Origin: Pseudomonas syringae CC1557
GTDB lineage: Bacteria > Pseudomonadota > Gammaproteobacteria > Pseudomonadales > Pseudomonadaceae
Direction of reading: 5' to 3'
DNA length: 64,000 nt
Assembly (NCBI RefSeq): GCF_000452705.1
Contig: NZ_CP007014.1
Span: 4,527,501-4,591,500, forward strand
Position numbers and translations under genes: made by a program. Position 1 is the first letter of the stretch. Each line of letters begins with the position of its first letter. This document shows, one piece after another, positions 1-9,248 of the stretch. A model generated the notes under the pieces. That model did not search any database. It saw only the letters and a list, made by a program, of their open reading frames with translations, and was not told the origin of the DNA.

Positions 1-1692
1 GAACACCACCTGATTGCGCAGCGCCTGCTCCAACTGCTGCCACATCCAGCGGCTGTTGGGCGGCAGAATGATCGCGCCCGCCGCCGCACAGATCAGCATG
101 CCGATGATCATCGCGATGTAATCGTTGATGAAGGTGTAAGGGTTGTAGACCGTCAGGTTGTCCGGCACCGATCCAAGGCTGAAAAAGATCAACAGCCCCA
201 GGCCGTATCCCGTCCATTGCGGGCGCGAGCCGAGAAACGCGCCGAACATGAAGATCGGAGCGAGCAGCATGCACAACAGCGCAAAGCCGTCGATATGCGG
301 GAACAGAAAGAAGGTTTCGATAAAGCCGAGCAGCGCCCCGAACAACGTGCCGCAGGCCATCTGAAAGGACATGCGTCTGGGGTTGTGGGTGGTCGATGAC
401 AGCGCAACCGTGGCGGCCGACGCCAGAATCATGCTGGCGCCGCTGGGCCAGGCAGTCAGCACCCACCAGGCACTCATCAGCCCGACCACACTGGTTGCGC
501 GAACACCCGACGCCAGCGCGGTCAACCAATGAGTCCGCGATACGAACGATTCTTTCCACTGCTCTCGCACATGGGTGTGATCAGCCAGTGATGCGTGAGT
601 CCGGGCGTAATCGAGCAGCTCACTGATCAGCCGGTACAACAGCTCGAACGCGGTGTGAAAGTCCAACCGCTCAGCTTCGCTCGGCGAGGTATTTTCAAGC
701 GCGCTGCGCAAGCGTCTGACCCGGTCTGGCAACTGCGCCTTGCAGGTCTCCAGTCGACTGACCAACACGGCGGCGTCGTCGTTGGTCAGGGCGCGATCAG
801 CAAACGCGTCGAGCAGGTCGGCCAGGGTTTCCAGGCCGGGATCGATATGCGTCAACACGGTCTCCGCGTGCTGTTTACGAAGTCGTTCGAGCAATTGGTG
901 CAGCGCATTGAAGCGCGTGGTGACGGCCATGAACTCGCTGTTCAGGCGATTGAGCCGGCCGTTGCGGCGCCGCATGTGCGGGTCTTCGAAGACCGTGACG
1001 CTGCGCATACCCTCAAGGCCGATGGCCTCTGCAACAAAACGTACGTTGCCGGTTTCAAACGCCGCGCGTGAAATATCGCCGCGCAGGCCTTCGGCCACGA
1101 AGCGAGCGAATACCCCGAAGCGCAGGTACAGCGCGTTGCGCATGGCGGCGCTGGAGCTCTGCGGCAGAATCGCAGCACTGACGGCCGTTGAGCAGAGAAT
1201 GCCCAGCGTGATTTCCAGCACGCGCCACACGGCGGCCATGAACGCACCTTGCGGATGAGCCAGTGCTGGCAGGCCGACCATCGCGGCGGTGTAACCGGCG
1301 AGCACAAACCCGTAAGCACGAAAGTTGCGATAACGCGCCGCGCCTGCCGAGCAGATTCCGACCCACAGCGCCAGACAGCCGAGGAAAGGCACCGGGTCTT
1401 GCGCAAACAGCGCCATCAGCACCACCATCAGCGCCGATCCGGCCAATGTGCCCAGCAGTCGATAAAAACTCTTGGCAAACACCTGCCCGCTCTGCGGCTG
1501 CATCACGATGAAGACCGTGATCAGCGCCGTGCGCGGCTGTGGCAACTCCAGGCGCAGGGCCAGCCAGTAAGTCAGAAAAGCGGCGGTCAACACCTTGAAG
1601 ATGTAGATCCACGTCACCCCGTCACTGCGCGCCCAACTGTTGAACTCGCGCCGCCAGGGCAAGGCTGAGAGACGTTGCAGGCTGTTGGTCAT
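1..1692 (-). CDS. FUSC-family inner-membrane efflux protein (3' end outside window)
   Basis: The reading frame runs from an ATG at 1692 off the left edge (564 codons) without a stop. It shows the duplicated plan of FUSC/AaeB-type aromatic-acid or fusaric-acid exporters. An N-terminal hydrophobic block (roughly residues 15-160, with VMQPQSGQVFAKSFYRLLGT) is followed by a soluble helical region rich in Leu/Glu/Arg, then a second membrane block near residues 370-540 (WPSGASMILASAATVALSS and later helices). The ATG overlaps the TGA of the upstream outer-membrane factor by one base (TGATG), so the two are co-translated and likely form one efflux pump. A HlyD-type adaptor would be expected further downstream, outside the window. 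Substrate is inferred only from the family. Confidence 0.85.
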   Translation of the reverse strand, partial: MTNSLQRLSALPWRREFNSWARSDGVTWIYIFKVLTAAFLTYWLALRLELPQPRTALITVFIVMQPQSGQVFAKSFYRLLGTLAGSALMVVLMALFAQDPVPFLGCLALWVGICSAGAARYRNFRAYGFVLAGYTAAMVGLPALAHPQGAFMAAVWRVLEITLGILCSTAVSAAILPQSSSAAMRNALYLRFGVFARFVAEGLRGDISRAAFETGNVRFVAEAIGLEGMRSVTVFEDPHMRRRNGRLNRLNSEFMAVTTRFNALHQLLERLRKQHAETVLTHIDPGLETLADLLDAFADRALTNDDAAVLVSRLETCKAQLPDRVRRLRSALENTSPSEAERLDFHTAFELLYRLISELLDYARTHASLADHTHVREQWKESFVSRTHWLTALASGVRATSVVGLMSAWWVLTAWPSGASMILASAATVALSSTTHNPRRMSFQMACGTLFGALLGFIETFFLFPHIDGFALLCMLLAPIFMFGAFLGSRPQWTGYGLGLLIFFSLGSVPDNLTVYNPYTFINDYIAMIIGMLICAAAGAIILPPNSRWMWQQLEQALRNQVVF

Positions 1693-3152
1693 CACCATGA
1701 TCCGAGGTCGCTGCCTGCCGACAACCCTCCACCCAACGCCACTACCAACCCGGCATAGGCATTCAATCGTGCCGCCTCGACCTGCTGCTGGATTTGCTGT
1801 TGATGGAAGAGCTGCGTCCGGGCATTGAGTACGTTCAGGTAATTCGTCAGGCCGCGTTGCCAGGCAATCAGGGCGATGTCATAGGTTTTCTGCGCCGACG
1901 CCACCGACCGGGCGGCGAACACCTGCTGCTTGTCCATTGATGCGCGACGGATCAACTGATCGGAAATGCTCCGCAGCGCCATTAGCAGCGTCTGGTTGTA
2001 ATGCGCCACCGCCAGGTCATAACCGGCCGACGCCTGCCCCAGTTGCGCACGTAATCGTCCACCGTCGAAGATCGGCAGGCTGATGGCCGGACCCACTTTG
2101 TAACCCAGCTTGCTGCCGCTCAGAAATTCCAGCATGCCACCGCCCGTGGCCATGTAGCTCAGGCTGCCGACCAGATCGATGTCCGGATAGAAGCCTGCAC
2201 GGGCCACGTCGATACCGCGCGCCTGCGCCTCGACCTGCCAGCGAGCAGCCACCACATCAGGCCTCTGACCAAGCAGCTCGGCAGGCAGTGCCGAAGGCAG
2301 TTTCAATTCGCTGTGCAACGACAAGGCAGGCCGCTGCAAGTCAGCGCCCTGCCCCGGTCCCTTGCCGGCCAGCGCCGCCAGTTGATTGCGACTCAGCGCG
2401 ATGGCCTCCTCCAGCGCATCGATCTGTCGATGAGCTTCGGGCAAGGGGGTCTCGGCCTGGCTGACATCGAAATGCGTACCGATGCCGCCTTGCAGGCGAC
2501 GTTGTGCCAGCTCAAGTATCTGTTGCTGCTGGTCCAGCGCCGCCTCGGCGATGTCCAGGCGGGCATAATTCAGGGCCAGTTGAATGTAGGCGCGGACGAT
2601 ATTTTCCTGTAATTCGAGTTGTGCCTGACGCAACTCGGCAGCGCTCACGTGTGCAAGGTCGAGCGCCTGCTCGCTGGCATTACGCTCGCGGCCCCATAGA
2701 TCCAACGAGTAACTCAGCCCCAGCGACGCATTGTTGTCCCAGGTGCGAGTATCGGCCAGTGCGCCTGGCCCATAAAACTGATCGTTCGGCCAGTCATGGC
2801 GTTGCAGACTGGCGCTGCTCTGGATCTGCAGCGATTCGTTGGACTCGGCAATGCCCGCCATCGCTTTCGCTTGTCGCACCCGTGCCACAGCGATGGCCAG
2901 GCTCGGGCTACCCAGCGTTGTAAGTTCGATCCAGCGATCCAGTTGCGCGTCACCATAAGCATGCCACCACTGCGCTTTCGGCCAACGGGCATCGTGCGCA
3001 GCGCTCTGGATGGCCTGATCGGTTGCCAGGCTGTCAGCGGGCAACAGGCTGCCGTTCGGTTGGATGCCATGGGTTCCGATACAACCGCTGATGACCAGCG
3101 TCAAAGCCAGAATACCGAGGGGCTTGAGCCCTCTGATGATGCGACGCGGCAC
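1692..3152 (-). CDS. NodT-type outer-membrane efflux lipoprotein
   Basis: 486 aa, the usual size of TolC/OprM-like outer-membrane factors. The N-terminus is a lipoprotein signal with lipobox ISGC (Cys24). Two repeated OMF domains follow: the first contains SYSLDLWGRERNASEQ, the second LPIFDGGRLRAQLGQASAGY, both typical of the NodT family. The protein forms the trimeric channel through the outer membrane for an RND or FUSC pump. It is the first gene of a unit with the FUSC gene (one-base overlap) and lies 184 bp from a divergent LysR gene, its probable regulator. Family call is firm; substrate is unknown. Confidence 0.9.
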   Translation of the reverse strand: MPRRIIRGLKPLGILALTLVISGCIGTHGIQPNGSLLPADSLATDQAIQSAAHDARWPKAQWWHAYGDAQLDRWIELTTLGSPSLAIAVARVRQAKAMAGIAESNESLQIQSSASLQRHDWPNDQFYGPGALADTRTWDNNASLGLSYSLDLWGRERNASEQALDLAHVSAAELRQAQLELQENIVRAYIQLALNYARLDIAEAALDQQQQILELAQRRLQGGIGTHFDVSQAETPLPEAHRQIDALEEAIALSRNQLAALAGKGPGQGADLQRPALSLHSELKLPSALPAELLGQRPDVVAARWQVEAQARGIDVARAGFYPDIDLVGSLSYMATGGGMLEFLSGSKLGYKVGPAISLPIFDGGRLRAQLGQASAGYDLAVAHYNQTLLMALRSISDQLIRRASMDKQQVFAARSVASAQKTYDIALIAWQRGLTNYLNVLNARTQLFHQQQIQQQVEAARLNAYAGLVVALGGGLSAGSDLGSW

Positions 3153-3336
3153 AGCGGCGAGTTCCCGAACGGAGGTGATACACAGGCGATGGCGGCGATT
3201 CTAGGCGGCGCGTTGCACGGCGATAAGCGGGGCGTTGTGTGAATCTTTGTTACCGAAACGGCGATAATGCTTTGGTCTGGCTGACATGTGCCCGTTACTT
3301 CATGTCACAATTTGCCATCATCTCAGAGAAGTACTC

Positions 3337-4284
3337 ATGGACACCCTGCAAAACATGCGTGCCTTCAGCTGTGTGGCGCAAGCGGGCAGCTTCACCGCTG
3401 CCGCTGCCGTGCTCGACACCACCACGGCCAACGTCTCGCGCGCTGTCTCCAACCTCGAGGCGCACCTGCAGACCCGCCTGCTCAACCGTACCACCCGGCG
3501 CATCGCGCTCACTGAGGCAGGCAAACGCTATTTACTGCGCTGCGAGCAGATTCTCGCCTCGGTGGAAGAAGCCGAGGCCGAAGCCAGCGACGCCCACGCG
3601 CGCCCGGCCGGGCAACTCAAGGTGCATTCGATGCCGGGTGTCGGCCAGCACTACGTGATCGATGCCATTGCCCGCTATCGCCGCAATCACCCTGACGTCG
3701 CATTCGACCTGACCATGACGCACCGCGTCCCGGACTTGCTCGAAGAAGGCTTTGACGTGTCGATCGTGCTGGCCAGCGAACTGGCAGACTCGGGCTTTGT
3801 GTCACAACGCCTGGGCATCACCTATAGCATCGTTTGCGCCTCACCCGAGTACGTCAGGACGTTCGGCATGGCACACAAACCCGCCGACCTGCTGAACCAT
3901 GCATGCCTGCGTTTGGTGAGCCCGGTGTTCCCGCTGGAAAAGTGGCTGTTCGACGGCCCGGATGGTCAGGAAATGGTCACCATCAACAGCTCGCCCTTGC
4001 TGGTCAATTCGGCGGACGCGATGAAAACGGCTATCTCCAGCGGCATGGGCATCGGCATTCTGCCGATCTATTCGGCCATCGACGGTCTGCGCAACGGCAC
4101 CCTGGTACGTGTGCTGTCCGATTACCGCTCGCAGGAGCTGAACCTGTACGCCATCTACCCGTCGCGTCAGTATCTGGATGCAAAGATCAGAACCTGGGTC
4201 GAATACCTGCGTGGCTCACTGCCGGAAATCCTCGCGGCCGACGAAGCCGATCTGCACGTGCAGGCACTCAAGGCCTCTTCCTGA
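3337..4284 (+). CDS. LysR-family transcriptional regulator
   Basis: 315 aa. Residues 1-60 are a LysR winged helix-turn-helix (MRAFSCVAQAGSFTAAAAVL, then SRAVSNLEAHLQTRLLNRTT and LTEAG). The rest is a periplasmic-binding-protein-like effector domain, as in CrgA/AaeR-like members. I chose the ATG at 3337 rather than an in-frame ATG at 3286 because it begins the standard MDTLQNMRAF start of this family and has AGAGAAG just upstream. It is divergent from the efflux pair, the classic arrangement for a LysR regulator of aromatic-acid export. The inducer cannot be read from sequence. Confidence 0.88.
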   Translation: MDTLQNMRAFSCVAQAGSFTAAAAVLDTTTANVSRAVSNLEAHLQTRLLNRTTRRIALTEAGKRYLLRCEQILASVEEAEAEASDAHARPAGQLKVHSMPGVGQHYVIDAIARYRRNHPDVAFDLTMTHRVPDLLEEGFDVSIVLASELADSGFVSQRLGITYSIVCASPEYVRTFGMAHKPADLLNHACLRLVSPVFPLEKWLFDGPDGQEMVTINSSPLLVNSADAMKTAISSGMGIGILPIYSAIDGLRNGTLVRVLSDYRSQELNLYAIYPSRQYLDAKIRTWVEYLRGSLPEILAADEADLHVQALKASS

Positions 4285-4371
4285 CATCGTACAACTGCAA
4301 AAAGCGGCTGCCAAAGGGCGGGCAGGAATGTTAGCGTGCTACTCATTCAACCGCTCAAGAGTGACTGCCCA

Positions 4372-5346
4372 ATGAAAAAAACCGTACTCGCCTTCAGCCG
4401 TGTTTCTCCTGAAATGGCTGAGCGTCTGTCGCAAGACTTCAACGTGATCGTGCCCAACTCCAAAAAGGGTGACATCAATGCCCAGTTCGACGAAGCCCTG
4501 CCCGAGTCCCACGGGCTGATCGGCGCGGGTCGCAAGCTGGGTCGCGAACAGTTGGAACACGCTGCGAAACTGGAGGTGGTGTCGAGCATTTCGGTGGGCT
4601 ACGACAACTACGATGTCGGTTACCTCAGCGAGCGCGGCATTCTGCTCACCAATACCCCGGACGTGTTGACCGAAACCACCGCGGACCTGGGTTTCACCCT
4701 GATCATGAGCAGCGCCCGCCGCGTCGCGGAACTGGACGCCTTCACCAAGGCCGGACAGTGGACCCGCAGCATCGAAGCGCCGCAGTTCGGCACCGACGTT
4801 TACGGCAAGACGCTGGGTATCGTCGGCATGGGCAATATCGGCGCGGCGATTGCGCGACGTGGTCGTCTGGGCTTCAACATGCCGATCCTGTACAGCGGCA
4901 ACAGCCGCAAGACCGAACTTGAACAGGAACTGGGCGCGCAATTTCGCAGCCTGGATCAACTGCTCGCCGAGGCGGATTTCGTTTGCCTGGTCGTGCCGTT
5001 GAGCGAGAAGACCAAACACCTGATAGGCCGTCGCGAGTTGGGCCTGATGAAGCCCGGCGCGATTCTGATCAACATCGCCCGCGGCCCGATTGTCGACGAG
5101 CCGGCACTGATTGAAGCCTTGCAGAACGGCACCCTTCGCGGCGCCGGCCTGGACGTATACGAAAAAGAGCCGCTGAGCGAGTCGCCGCTGTTCCAGCTCA
5201 AGAACGCCGTCACCCTGCCCCACGTCGGCTCGGCAACCACCGAAACCCGCCAGGCTATGGCCGATCGCGCCTACCACAACCTGCGCAGTGCGCTACTGGG
5301 CGAGCGACCGCAGGATCTGGTCAACCCTCAAGTGTGGAAAGGCTGA
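4372..5346 (+). CDS. D-isomer-specific 2-hydroxyacid dehydrogenase (GhrB/TkrA-like)
   Basis: 324 aa, cytoplasmic. It reduces a 2-keto acid (glyoxylate, hydroxypyruvate or 2-ketogluconate in this subgroup) with NAD(P)H. The Rossmann motif is GIVGMGNIGAAIARRG. The catalytic Arg lies in NIARGPIVDEPAL, the Glu in DVYEKEPL, and the His in LPHVGSAT; all are present. The ATG at 4372 gives the family start MKKTVLAFSRVSP and has AAGAGTGA upstream; an ATG at 4336 is less likely. It follows the LysR gene by 87 bp but shares no obvious function with it. A convergent hairpin closes the gene. Confidence 0.87.
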   Translation: MKKTVLAFSRVSPEMAERLSQDFNVIVPNSKKGDINAQFDEALPESHGLIGAGRKLGREQLEHAAKLEVVSSISVGYDNYDVGYLSERGILLTNTPDVLTETTADLGFTLIMSSARRVAELDAFTKAGQWTRSIEAPQFGTDVYGKTLGIVGMGNIGAAIARRGRLGFNMPILYSGNSRKTELEQELGAQFRSLDQLLAEADFVCLVVPLSEKTKHLIGRRELGLMKPGAILINIARGPIVDEPALIEALQNGTLRGAGLDVYEKEPLSESPLFQLKNAVTLPHVGSATTETRQAMADRAYHNLRSALLGERPQDLVNPQVWKG

Positions 5347-5358
5347 GTGTCATACCGC

Positions 5359-5392
5359 TGTCGATCGTTCCTTGGGTAAAGAACGATCGACA
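5359..5392. terminator. Bidirectional hairpin between convergent genes
   Basis: TGTCGATCGTTC (5359-5370) and GAACGATCGACA (5381-5392) form a perfect 12-bp stem with a 10-nt loop. It lies between the dehydrogenase stop and the EamA stop, which converge. There is no long T run on either side, so termination strength is uncertain. Confidence 0.6.
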
Positions 5393-5397
5393 TTGAC

Positions 5398-6300
5398 TCA
5401 GGCCAGCTTGCCGACGACTAAAACAGCGACTGGCCTGGCTTTTCTGAACACCAGCACGTTGCCGACCATCACCAGCACAAGCCCTAGCAAGGCAGGCAAG
5501 GTCCATTGATAACCTTCGACCCAGGTCGAGATGTTCAGCGCCACTATCGGGAACAACACCGTGCAGTACGCTGCGCGCTCCGGCCCCATTCGCCCGACCA
5601 GAGTCAGGTAAGCGGTGAAGGCAATCACCGAGCCGGGGATGACCAGATACAGCAGCGACCCGATATAGCGGGTGTTCCACTCGAACGTGAACGGCGTGCC
5701 GCTCAGCACGCAGTAGACAGCGAGGATGCTCGCTCCGTAGAACATCCCCCACGCGTTGGTGGTCAGCGGACGCAGACCGGCTTTCTGTTGCAGGCTCGAC
5801 AGCATATTGCCCGCCGAGAAACACAACGTACCCAGCAACGCCAGGCCCAGACCGAGCAGGGTTTCGCGGCTGGCACTGTGCCCGGACAGCTCAGGCCAGA
5901 ACAGACAGGCCAGCCCCAGCAGGCCCATCGCCCCACCGGCCAGTACATTGCCAGCGATTTTCTGACGAAAGAACACCCGTGCGTTCAGCGCATTCCATAA
6001 GGTCGACGTAGAGAACACCACGGCAATCAGGCCGCTGGGTATCCATTGACTGGCGGTGTAGAAGCACATGAAGTTGACGCAAAACAGGCACACGCCTTGC
6101 GCCAGACAGATCAACTGGCCGCGACGATTGACCGGTTGCAGGCGCTTGGTCAGCAGTAGAAACGCGAACAGCACCAAGGCCGCCAAGGCAAAGCGGTAGA
6201 CGATGGAGACCGGGATGGCGACGTCGCCGAGTTGCAGTTTCAGGGCGATCCAGGTCGTACCCCAGATCAGCACGGTCAGCAGATAAAGCGAGAGGTTCAT
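5398..6300 (-). CDS. EamA/DMT-family inner-membrane transporter
   Basis: 300 aa with about ten hydrophobic segments and two EamA repeats, typical of RhaT/YdcZ/PagO-like drug/metabolite exporters (start MNLSLYLLTVLIWGTTWIAL). I chose the ATG at 6300 because AAGGAG lies 7-8 nt upstream; the longer frame to 6456 lacks a good site. The gene is divergent from an AraC-family regulator (gap 136 bp), which likely controls it. Many members export amino acids or metabolites; the substrate here is not readable. Confidence 0.87.
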   Translation of the reverse strand: MNLSLYLLTVLIWGTTWIALKLQLGDVAIPVSIVYRFALAALVLFAFLLLTKRLQPVNRRGQLICLAQGVCLFCVNFMCFYTASQWIPSGLIAVVFSTSTLWNALNARVFFRQKIAGNVLAGGAMGLLGLACLFWPELSGHSASRETLLGLGLALLGTLCFSAGNMLSSLQQKAGLRPLTTNAWGMFYGASILAVYCVLSGTPFTFEWNTRYIGSLLYLVIPGSVIAFTAYLTLVGRMGPERAAYCTVLFPIVALNISTWVEGYQWTLPALLGLVLVMVGNVLVFRKARPVAVLVVGKLA

Positions 6301-6436
6301 GGTGCAGGCTCCTTGATGAGCCATCAGTCTGCTGCGTGCCGGCCTGTCACCGCTTGCACAATCTTGCGCATTTGATTCAGGCGCTACTGGCAGCGGCGTC
6401 GCCAGCGAGTAGGATACAAATCCTAGAGGAATCGTC

Positions 6437-7321
6437 ATGCCCGCCATTGAATCCATCCAGGTCTTTCAGGCCTTGAACAGTTCACCCAATGCCAATCTGG
6501 AGCAGAGCGCGCCGCTGGGCGACGGACTGGTGGCCGCGCAGTGGAACAACCGGCATGACTCACAGGAATATCACGCACCGACTCACCATACGCTGTCGTG
6601 CTACATCGCCGACGGCACCGGTACTTTTCGGCGCGGCCAGCCTGACCGGAAAGGCGCGCCGGGCAAGCTCTGCATATTGCCCGCAGGCCATGAGTCGGCC
6701 TGGGTGGTGAATGGCGAGATTCGTCTGGCGCACCTGTATTTCAGCCCGGAACACTTTGCGCTGGGCTGCGTCACGCTGCTGGATCGCGAGCCGCGCGAGA
6801 TGCAGTTGCGTGAAAACACCTTTCTGGAAGACCCTGAACAAGCAACGCGCTTCCAGCAGTTGATCCGCCTGAACTGGGCCGAGCCCGGCGAACGTCTGCT
6901 GACCAGCAGTCTGGCCCACGAAATGGTCAGCCATGCGTTGCTCAGCCAGGCAGGAATGCGCGAAGGCTTGCGCCTGAAAGGCGGGTTGGCGCCGCATTTA
7001 CGGCGTCAGTTGGTCGAGTTCATCGAAATGCACCTGGCTGACCCGCTGAGCCTCGGGCAACTGGCGGGACTGTGTGCGCTTTCGGAATACCACTTCGCCC
7101 GCATGTTCCGTGAAAGCTTCGGCTTGCCGCCCCATCAGTACCTGCTGGCCCGACGGATCGAGCAGGCTCGCCGGTTGCTGCGCCAGACCGCCACGCCCCT
7201 CGGTGAGATCGCGCTGGCCTGCGGTTTTGCCAGCGCCAGCCACTTCAGCAACCGGTTCCGTCAGGCCGTGGGCGCAACGCCCGGTGAATATAGACTGGCG
7301 TTGGGGTCAGTTCGGCCCTGA
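6437..7321 (+). CDS. AraC-family transcriptional regulator
   Basis: 294 aa. The N-terminal half looks like a cupin-type ligand-binding domain. The C-terminal ~100 residues hold two helix-turn-helix motifs: LSLGQLAGLCALSEYHFARM, then IALACGFASASHFSNRFRQ with GATPGEYR, the AraC/XylS signature. AGAGGAATCGTC precedes the ATG. Divergent from the EamA exporter, it probably regulates that gene and/or itself. The inducer is unknown. Confidence 0.9.
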   Translation: MPAIESIQVFQALNSSPNANLEQSAPLGDGLVAAQWNNRHDSQEYHAPTHHTLSCYIADGTGTFRRGQPDRKGAPGKLCILPAGHESAWVVNGEIRLAHLYFSPEHFALGCVTLLDREPREMQLRENTFLEDPEQATRFQQLIRLNWAEPGERLLTSSLAHEMVSHALLSQAGMREGLRLKGGLAPHLRRQLVEFIEMHLADPLSLGQLAGLCALSEYHFARMFRESFGLPPHQYLLARRIEQARRLLRQTATPLGEIALACGFASASHFSNRFRQAVGATPGEYRLALGSVRP

Positions 7322-7341
7322 CCGGAAAAATGCGACGCAAT

Positions 7342-7360
7342 ATGAATGATAAATATTCTC
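7342..7360 (+). promoter_or_regulatory. Candidate Fur box upstream of fecI
   Basis: The 19-mer matches the Fur consensus GATAATGATAATCATTATC at about 13 of 19 positions. The 3' 13 bases, GATAAATATTCTC, match 10 of 13. It lies 62 bp before the fecI ATG, where a Fur-repressed iron-starvation promoter is expected. Inferred by hand alignment only. Confidence 0.5.
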
Positions 7361-7421
7361 ATACGCAAAAGAGTCTGCCAGAATCCACGCCATCATTGAA
7401 TCCCGTGGATTGTTCTCCGAG

Positions 7422-7925
7422 ATGCACACCGCCCATTCCGCTCTCAATCACACTGTCGAAGGCCTTTATGAGGCACACAACGCCTGGCTGACGACCTGGT
7501 TGCGGCGCAGGCTCGGCTGCCCTCACAACGCGGCGGATCTGGCGCAGGACACGTTCATAAAGGTGCTGGGCGCACGTGATACTGCGCAGATCATCGAACC
7601 CCGTGCATTCCTGACCACTATTGCCAAGCGCGTGTTGAGCAATCATTACCGGCGTCAGGATCTGGAACGCGCCTATTACCAGGCGCTGTCTGAACTGCCG
7701 GAAAGCGTGGCGCCCTCGGAAGAAGAACGGGCGATCATCCTCGAAACCCTGGTAGAGCTGGATCAGTTGCTGGACGGCCTGCCGGCGCTGGTCAAACGCG
7801 CCTTCCTGATGTCGCAGGTTGACGGCCTCAGCCACGGCCAGATAGCCGCCGAGCTGGGGATCTCCATCGCGACAGTCAAACGCCACCTGAGCAAGGCCGC
7901 GCTGCGCTGCTACTTCGCGTTATGA
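7422..7925 (+). CDS. fecI: FecI-like ECF sigma factor
   Basis: 167 aa. Sigma region 2 is at the N-terminus (LYEAHNAWLTTWLRRRLG, then DLAQDTFIKVL) and region 4 at the C-terminus (AFLMSQVDGLSHGQIAAELG, then ISIATVKRHLSKA). It closely follows the iron-starvation sigma FecI, which directs RNA polymerase to the fecA promoter after signalling from FecA through FecR. I used the ATG at 7422; an in-frame TTG at 7410 is also possible. The stop overlaps the fecR ATG (ATGA). A candidate Fur box upstream fits iron control. Confidence 0.9.
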   Translation: MHTAHSALNHTVEGLYEAHNAWLTTWLRRRLGCPHNAADLAQDTFIKVLGARDTAQIIEPRAFLTTIAKRVLSNHYRRQDLERAYYQALSELPESVAPSEEERAIILETLVELDQLLDGLPALVKRAFLMSQVDGLSHGQIAAELGISIATVKRHLSKAALRCYFAL

Positions 7926-8899
7926 ACCCGACCGGCGATTCTCTGAACAGATCCGATATCTCGCCTGCCGTGGCGCAGCAAGCGGTCAACTGGCTGCTGG
8001 AAATGCAGGAAGGCACGCTCGACTCTCGCCGACAGCACGCCTGGCAGCTGTGGCTCAACGGCAATTCCGAACATCAGCGGGCCTGGGCGCATATGCAGCG
8101 GGTCAATCAGCGCCTGAGCGGGCTGTCCTCGCCGTTGGCACACGCGGCCCTCAATGCGCCGAAATCCAACAGCCGTCGGCATGTCCTGAAACTGCTGTTG
8201 CTGCTGGGCGCGGGCTCGGCGGCAGGCTGGAGCCTGCGCGAGCAAATCGCCCTGCAACCGTTACTGGCCGACTACAACAGCGGCGTGGGCGAACAGCGCA
8301 AGGTGGCGCTGAGCGATGGCAGCCAGGTGCAATTGAATACAGCCAGCGCCGTGGATGTAGGCTTCGATACGCAGCAGCGTCCTATCCGGCTGCTGCAAGG
8401 CGAAATCCTCATGACCGCTTCGGCGGATCAGCGCCCGTTAAACCTGCTGAGCGCTGAAGGTACGGTGAGAGCCTCGACGGGAACCAGCCGCTTCAACCTG
8501 CGCCAGTTGCAGGGGCGCACGCAACTGGCGGTGTTCGCCGGGGCTATCGAAATAGCGCCCGCCAACAGAACCGGGCCGGGCCTGATGCTGCGGGCGAGCC
8601 AGCAAGTGACGTTCAGTCGTGATGCCTGGGACACCGTGCGCCCGCTGGATGCAGGCAGTGGTGCGTGGGCCGAAGGGATGCTGGTGGCATCGCGCATGAA
8701 GCTCTCGGACTTTCTGACCGAGCTGGGTCGCTACCGACGCGGCCGTTTGAACTGTGACGCAAAAGTGGCCAGCCTGTTGATCTCTGGCAGCTATCCATTG
8801 GCCGACAGCGAACGCATCCTCGACATGCTCGAACTCGCCCTCCCAGTACGCGTGCAGCGCTTTACCCGCTATTGGGTAAACGTGCAGGCGCGGGTCTGA
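7922..8899 (+). CDS. fecR: FecR-like anti-sigma/signal-transducing membrane protein
   Basis: 325 aa. The cytoplasmic N-terminal domain binds sigma (AVNWLLEMQEGTLDSRRQHAW, DUF4880-like). One transmembrane helix follows near residue 85-105 (LKLLLLLGAGSAAGWSL). The periplasmic FecR domain is recognised by VALSDGSQVQLNTASAVDV and LLQGEILM, and the C-terminal STN-contact region by LNCDAKVASLLISGSYPLAD. It relays the FecA-bound signal to FecI. It overlaps fecI by 4 bp. Confidence 0.9.
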   Translation: MNPTGDSLNRSDISPAVAQQAVNWLLEMQEGTLDSRRQHAWQLWLNGNSEHQRAWAHMQRVNQRLSGLSSPLAHAALNAPKSNSRRHVLKLLLLLGAGSAAGWSLREQIALQPLLADYNSGVGEQRKVALSDGSQVQLNTASAVDVGFDTQQRPIRLLQGEILMTASADQRPLNLLSAEGTVRASTGTSRFNLRQLQGRTQLAVFAGAIEIAPANRTGPGLMLRASQQVTFSRDAWDTVRPLDAGSGAWAEGMLVASRMKLSDFLTELGRYRRGRLNCDAKVASLLISGSYPLADSERILDMLELALPVRVQRFTRYWVNVQARV

Positions 8900-8935
8900 C
8901 AGTGATTGCTCATCCCCACGCCCAGCTTTTGATTT

Positions 8936-9132
8936 ATCGTTCCCACTACGTGGTAATGCATTTCGTGACGCTCCGCGTCACACCGCGGGGCCTTGATGCG
9001 CACTTCAGGCCGAACGAGATGCAGGCTCCGTTGAAGCCATAACGTCGGTTCCGCTTGCTGTCTCACAAGAACTTAAGACTTGTGACGCAGAGCGTCACGA
9101 ACTGCATGCCGACGCGGAGCATCGGCACGATA
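8936..9132. repeat. Inverted REP-like pair (REPIN-like) between fecR and fecA
   Basis: Two copies of one palindromic element face each other at 8936-8982 and 9081-9132. Each contains a GTGACGCTCYGCGTCAC palindrome (GTGACGCTCCGCGTCAC or its complement GTGACGCAGAGCGTCAC), then an ATGCATTTCG/ATGCAGTTCG core and a second degenerate palindrome, ending in a TATCGT-like tail. The same family recurs at 11621-11736 and 43883-44042. The rest of the 349-bp fecR-fecA gap holds AAAGGA before the fecA ATG and presumably a FecI promoter that I could not fix by eye. Confidence 0.75.
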
Positions 9133-9248
9133 GTCAGTTGGACTTGCGTAGGTCGGCCAACATTTTTCAAAAACCGTGAGCCGTTTTTCAATCCTCGCGT
9201 GACAGACAGGGAAAGCATCTCTCAACCTTCCGGTCAAAGGACTCCTGC